A DNA stretch of 9,488 nt, from assembly GCA_016218465.1 (NCBI GenBank), contig JACREA010000086.1, forward strand, positions 1-9,488. The letters run 5' to 3'. This DNA comes from Nitrosomonadales bacterium (lineage in GTDB: Bacteria; Pseudomonadota; Gammaproteobacteria; Burkholderiales; Gallionellaceae). Both the position numbers and the translations under genes were made by a program. Below are positions 5,898 to 9,488 of the stretch, in pieces. Below the pieces are notes generated by a model. That model saw only the letters and a program-made list of their open reading frames with translations. It was not told the DNA's origin and searched no databases. Positions within the stretch are counted from its first letter, which is position 1, and each line of letters begins with the position of its first letter.

Positions 5898-6701
5898 TCA
5901 GCGCAAAAACTTGTCGGCCAACTCGTACAGGCTGATGACGATTTCAAAGACGATCAGCCCGATCACATACCATTCAAGCTTGTGCAGTTGCTTGTTGTCC
6001 CACACGTCGGCCAGGGTCTGCGCCGTATCCGAGATCAGTCCCAATTTACGATCCAGCGCCGATTGCCGTTCCTTCAGCTCGAACTCATCTTCCAGGCTGG
6101 CATACAGCCCTTCAAGATGCGGGAAATCCCACAGCGTTTCCGGCTTGTCCCCGATCTCGGCGCGCCCCACCATGCGATGCTCGATCAGCAGCATATGGCC
6201 GATCTTGGACAGCAGCTTTTTGGAACCGGCGCTCACTTCGCCATGCGTGGCCAGCTCCTGCGCCAGCGGCTCGATCTTGTCGAACTCCCCGGCGACTTTT
6301 TTTTCGTAGAGCGTGAGCACCAGATTCTTGCTCAATGCATCGGCAACGACCTGCAATTTTTCCAGCGAAATCTCATCCAGCGAAACTGCGCCGCTTTGCA
6401 CGCCGATGCTGTTCATGCCGGAGTGGATTTCCAGTTCTTCGATCTCCGGTGTCGAGTAGGGGTTGGTCAACATCGATTTGAGGGAATCAATGAAACGGAC
6501 TTCATCCAGGCTCTTCACCCCGAACAGCACCACCACTCCGTAGCGGAACAACACCGCAATGCCGCCGTCCGCATCCACTTCCAGCGTCAACGGTGTGGTG
6601 GCAAGGCAATCACTGATCTTGAACAGCTTCAAGTCCAGCCGGTCGCCCAGCAACAGCGCACGTGCTTTCAAGTCTTGGCGATTTTTTAGTTTGAGTTCCA
6701 T
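5898..6701 (-). CDS. RMND1/DUF155 family protein with C-terminal membrane anchor
   Basis: This encodes a 267-residue protein of the family that includes yeast Rmd1/Rmd8 and mitochondrial RMND1 (DUF155, PF02582). In mitochondria RMND1 supports translation; the bacterial role is not established. The sequence shows the family's core strand pair GGIAVLFRYGVVVLFGV (about 46-62). A helical, charged middle follows (about 110-235), with a probable coiled coil around LEDEFELKERQSALDRKLGLI (203-223). One hydrophobic segment lies near the C-terminus (about 244-260: YVIGLIVFEIVISLYEL) after LHKLEW. This C-terminal single-span layout is typical of the family, with the bulk in the cytoplasm. The start at 6701 is the only ATG near the expected N-terminus, but no good ribosome binding site precedes it. 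It is a single-gene unit, divergent from the HD-GYP gene. Confidence 0.88.
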   Translation of the reverse strand: MELKLKNRQDLKARALLLGDRLDLKLFKISDCLATTPLTLEVDADGGIAVLFRYGVVVLFGVKSLDEVRFIDSLKSMLTNPYSTPEIEELEIHSGMNSIGVQSGAVSLDEISLEKLQVVADALSKNLVLTLYEKKVAGEFDKIEPLAQELATHGEVSAGSKKLLSKIGHMLLIEHRMVGRAEIGDKPETLWDFPHLEGLYASLEDEFELKERQSALDRKLGLISDTAQTLADVWDNKQLHKLEWYVIGLIVFEIVISLYELADKFLR

Positions 6702-6832
6702 GTGATAGAGATTATTTTTAAATCGTGATCCGTTCCTGATAATACTAGAACTAGAAACAAATCATTCAGACCCCAGTAATTTAATCACTCTAATCCCTAT
6801 AGTTTATACAGAATAGAACCGCAATAGTGGGC

Positions 6833-6860
6833 TTGTATAAAAGAGATAGCCTGATATATT
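6833..6860 (+). promoter_or_regulatory. Candidate sigma-70 promoter for the GAF-HD-GYP gene
   Basis: TTGTAT (6833-6838) and TATATT (6855-6860) are 16 bases apart, about 40 bases before the ATG. The match is moderate. The remainder of the divergent 6702-6898 spacer is AT-rich. It shows a short tandem ACTAGA ACTAGA near 6745-6757, but I could not place a promoter for the leftward DUF155 gene. Confidence 0.35.
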
Positions 6861-6898
6861 GAACACATTGCTTTTCAAGAGATGACAAAGGGGGGGAT

Positions 6899-8125
6899 AT
6901 GCTCGATGAAAAACAGAAAATTAACCAGATCATCAGCCTGAGCCAGGAAATTGCCAGGGTAAACGACATTGATATTCTCCTGGAGCACATCCTCACTGTG
7001 TCATGTCAATTTGCCAACGCTGATGCCGGCTCCATATATATCATGGAGGGAAGCTACCTGAAATTCAGCCACACCTTGAACAATACCTTGCGGAAGAGGC
7101 TGCAACCGGGACAGAAGCTAATCTATTCCACCTTCACGACACCTGTCGATAACGAATCAATCTGCGGCTACGTGGCAGGTACAGGCGAGATGCTTAATAT
7201 CCCGGATGTCTATGAGCTCGAGGAGAATGTCACTTACGCATTCAACAAAAGCTATGACGATATTTCCCAATATCGCACGAAGTCGATGCTGACTTTCCCG
7301 ATGAAGAACCTCCAGGGGCAAGTTATTGGCGTGCTCCAGCTAATAAATTCAATGGATGAAAGCGGGAACATCATCCCTTTTTCAAAAGATGATGAACAAT
7401 ACATTGTCCACTTCGCCAACAACGCGGCCATTGCCATAGAAAGAGCCAAGCTTACCAGGGACATCATCCTCAGGATGATCAGCATGGCGGAGCTCAGGGA
7501 TCCAAAAGAGACCGGCGCCCATGTAAACAGGGTGGCCGGATATGCCGTTGAGATATACGAGGTATGGGCAAGCCGCCGCGGTGTATCCGGAGTTGAGATT
7601 GCAAAGAACAAGGACATACTGAGGATTGCCGCCATGCTTCATGATGTTGGCAAGGTGGCCATCTCGGATATGATCCTTAAAAAACCGGCCCGCCTCGATC
7701 CTGCTGAATACGAAATCATGAAGACTCACACATATCTGGGCGCAAAACTCTTTGCCGTATCCCACTCCGATTTTGACGAGGCCGCAGCCCAGGTGGCGCT
7801 CTCCCACCATGAACGCTGGGACGGAAACGGCTATCCGGGGTACATCAACGTCATGACCGGCCAGTGCCTCCCGGGTTATGAAACCAGCGACGGCAAAGCC
7901 ATTGGCCGCAAAGGCGAAGAGATACCACCATTCGGAAGACTTGTGGCAATAGCGGATGTATATGATGCCCTGTCATCCCAACGTGTTTACAAGGAGCCAT
8001 GGGGTCAAGAGGATGTTCTGGAGGAATTAAGGAATGGCAGGGGAAAACAATTTGACCCGGAAATGATAGATGCCTTCTTTATAGCCCTCGACTCGATCAT
8101 TGCCATTGGAAAGAGGTATGTTTGA
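6899..8125 (+). CDS. GAF-HD-GYP domain protein (likely cyclic-di-GMP phosphodiesterase)
   Basis: This is a 408-residue cytoplasmic signalling protein. Residues about 10-182 form a GAF sensor domain (SLSQEIARVNDIDILLEHIL ... GVLQLIN ... FANNAAIAIERA). Residues about 190-400 form an HD-GYP domain, which hydrolyses cyclic-di-GMP. Metal-site motifs are complete: H208 (ETGAHVNRV), H248-D249 with K252 (MLHDVGK), H277 (MKTHTYLG), H303-H304 (SHHERWDGNGYP, with D308 and GYP at 311-313) and D353 (AIADVYDAL). Activity is therefore expected. Between GYP and the next helix there is an extra loop of about 20 residues (INVMTGQCLPGYETSDGKAIGRK), a variant I associate with delta-proteobacterial HD-GYP proteins. 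The ATG at 6899 follows AAAGGGGGGG, a G-rich site with short spacing. It ends 24 bases before the convergent cellulase gene. The ligand of the GAF domain cannot be told from sequence. Confidence 0.93.
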   Translation: MLDEKQKINQIISLSQEIARVNDIDILLEHILTVSCQFANADAGSIYIMEGSYLKFSHTLNNTLRKRLQPGQKLIYSTFTTPVDNESICGYVAGTGEMLNIPDVYELEENVTYAFNKSYDDISQYRTKSMLTFPMKNLQGQVIGVLQLINSMDESGNIIPFSKDDEQYIVHFANNAAIAIERAKLTRDIILRMISMAELRDPKETGAHVNRVAGYAVEIYEVWASRRGVSGVEIAKNKDILRIAAMLHDVGKVAISDMILKKPARLDPAEYEIMKTHTYLGAKLFAVSHSDFDEAAAQVALSHHERWDGNGYPGYINVMTGQCLPGYETSDGKAIGRKGEEIPPFGRLVAIADVYDALSSQRVYKEPWGQEDVLEELRNGRGKQFDPEMIDAFFIALDSIIAIGKRYV

Positions 8126-8149
8126 CTCTGCAGATCAGTCAGCGGTGCC

Positions 8150-9488
8150 TTACTTCAAGGGTGGATAGGCATTTTCTATTAGCGTTTTGAAACCAGCGCT
8201 AAACCAGCGACCGGCATGTGGTGCGCCCGGCATTGCGCCAGTCATCTGGCCACCAGAATCCGGAGCAATATAAGCGGGATCGCAGAATCGGTCGAAGCTT
8301 TTAGCGGGATCATCCGGATCAATGACGCCAGCCATAGCTACACCATCAGAATCACCCGGTGGTTTTGCCCATACATAAGCATCAATACCTGGCACAGGAG
8401 CCGCCCTTGGGCGCTCGCCGATACCGCTCGGCTGGTTACACCACAAACCACGGTTAACACGGCGGTCGATTCTTGATTGATCGACAAAAGCATCAACATT
8501 GGTACTGGTTGATAAAGCCCTGGGGCGCTTTGCTCCACCCCAGCCATTACGAGAAGTATCAACCAACATGCCGATGGTGGGCGGGAAGCCCAAAGAAATC
8601 ATTTTCGTTTGGAAAGCCCGGACATAAGCCAACTCACCATAACGGGAATTCCACCCGTAGAACCTGGCTTGGCGTACTTGAGTGCTTCCATTGCTACCAG
8701 GCATTGCACTCATGGAGAGCTCATCAAGGAACGGCTCGCTCAGCGGCGTGTAGTTAGCGGTGTTGGAGATAAAACCTGCAACACTGTTTACGCCATTGGC
8801 AGTACCTTTAATGGCATCAGCAATGAAGGCAGCGGATTTGTTCAGGTTTTCATCCCAACCCAGCCAGCCCGAGTGGCCAATATCCACATAACTGTAAACG
8901 TTGGAAATCGGGTAGAGCGAGTTCAGGGTAAATTGCGTTGCTTCTACATAGCCCCCCGCGCCTGCCGCTTCCTGGCATTTTGGAACACTGGTGTTGGTCA
9001 CCAGGTTGGGCAGTGAATCGGGTTCAATGATGGCGATAATTCGCAGATCCTTGTATTTAACATCGGACAGGATTTTCACCAGCGGGGTGATATATTCATT
9101 TTTGTAACGATTAAAGCCGTCTTTCGAAATCAACAACTCGCCGCTGGACGCCAGGGCGTTACAGTCACGATTGGGCAGATCGTAAATAACGATTTCAATC
9201 AGGTTGGCCTTTTGCGAAATCGCCTTATCCAGATGTGCCGCCAAACCCCAGGTAGCACCATCGGTTGGAGCAATCGCGCCAATGTGATCAAGCCATACCG
9301 CCGTACTGTAATTGGCTATCAAAGAACCATCGGGCTCTTTTAATACGTTTTCCCGCCATTTTGGATTTACGTACCAGGTTGCGTCCACAAATGGGTTGCG
9401 TATGCGTTGTTTCGATGAAACACTGTTTGAAGAAACACCTGCTGCCTGAGTTTGACTCGCTGCGATGCCCAAGGCGAGAAAGGCCGCC
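8150..9488 (-). CDS. Glycoside hydrolase family 6 cellulase, exported, 5' end missing
   Basis: This is a secreted cellulase (endoglucanase or cellobiohydrolase) acting on beta-1,4-glucan with inversion. The frame is open to the window edge: AAFLALGIAASQTQA at the right end is the hydrophobic core and AxA-like end of a signal peptide. The start therefore lies beyond base 9488, and the TTG at 9472 is not the start. Counting from that TTG, GH6 signatures are Y97-D98 and D103 in IYDLPNRDCNALASSGE, the general acid D152 in IEPDSLPNLVTN, YVDIGHSGWLGW (195-206), GMLVDTSRNGWGG (301-313), RGLWCNQPSGIG (341-352) and AKPPGDSDG (369-377). Y97, D103 and D152 align with Y169, D175 and D221 of Trichoderma Cel6A. 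C104 and C166 probably form the conserved disulphide, and C345 and C397 a second one. No carbohydrate-binding module or linker is visible after the signal peptide or at the C-terminus. Sequence alone does not decide between endo- and exo-action. Confidence 0.95.
   Translation of the reverse strand, partial: AAFLALGIAASQTQAAGVSSNSVSSKQRIRNPFVDATWYVNPKWRENVLKEPDGSLIANYSTAVWLDHIGAIAPTDGATWGLAAHLDKAISQKANLIEIVIYDLPNRDCNALASSGELLISKDGFNRYKNEYITPLVKILSDVKYKDLRIIAIIEPDSLPNLVTNTSVPKCQEAAGAGGYVEATQFTLNSLYPISNVYSYVDIGHSGWLGWDENLNKSAAFIADAIKGTANGVNSVAGFISNTANYTPLSEPFLDELSMSAMPGSNGSTQVRQARFYGWNSRYGELAYVRAFQTKMISLGFPPTIGMLVDTSRNGWGGAKRPRALSTSTNVDAFVDQSRIDRRVNRGLWCNQPSGIGERPRAAPVPGIDAYVWAKPPGDSDGVAMAGVIDPDDPAKSFDRFCDPAYIAPDSGGQMTGAMPGAPHAGRWFSAGFKTLIENAYPPLK

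Noticed and set aside
5871..6689. Plus-strand ORF of 272 codons
   Set aside because: It is antisense to the DUF155 gene, whose family motifs and membrane segment are clear. The plus frame is rich in Gln and His and is a shadow.
9470..9472. TTG as the start codon of the cellulase
   Set aside because: The frame is open to the edge and the upstream residues AAFLA complete a signal-peptide core, so the true start is beyond the window.

Overview
The window looks like a piece of a proteobacterial chromosome. I infer a beta-proteobacterium-like backbone, because the dipeptidase, the small-domain methyltransferase and the RMND1/DUF155 protein read like those of Nitrosomonadales-type genomes. This is an impression from protein style, not a search result. 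Three plus-strand genes have a different flavour: a lone receiver domain, a hemerythrin-like protein and a GAF-HD-GYP protein. They are more AT- and lysine-rich, two of them have strong purine-rich ribosome binding sites, and the HD-GYP variant resembles those I associate with delta-proteobacteria. The region may therefore be mosaic. An IS630-type transposase at the left edge fits a history of rearrangement.

Layout, left to right. 1-458 (minus): 5' part of an IS630-family transposase, with an A8 slippery run where the reading frame must shift by -1 to continue into the second ORF beyond the window. 459-951: gene-free stretch with small hairpins. 952-1356 (plus): stand-alone CheY-like receiver, followed by a terminator built from a duplicated palindrome. 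1357-1882: no convincing gene. 1883-3076 (plus): class I SAM-dependent methyltransferase gene broken by one in-frame TAA. 3333-3734 (plus): hemerythrin-like protein that has lost most of its iron-binding histidines. 4015-5490 (minus): aminoacyl-histidine dipeptidase (PepD, M20 family). 5898-6701 (minus): RMND1/DUF155 family membrane-anchored protein with its own terminator. 6899-8125 (plus): GAF-HD-GYP protein, a likely cyclic-di-GMP phosphodiesterase. 8150 to the right edge (minus): exported GH6 cellulase whose signal peptide runs off the window.

The genes appear to be single-gene transcription units on alternating strands, and I see no operon. Possible functional links, such as cyclic-di-GMP signalling next to a secreted cellulase or a receiver and hemerythrin near an HD-GYP protein, rest only on proximity. 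I do not see a defence system, CRISPR array, tRNA, rRNA or an obvious new multi-gene system. The observations most worth checking are the nonsense codon in the methyltransferase, the IS630 frameshift site, the degenerate hemerythrin ligand set, the repeat expansion in pepD and several unexplained inverted repeats.
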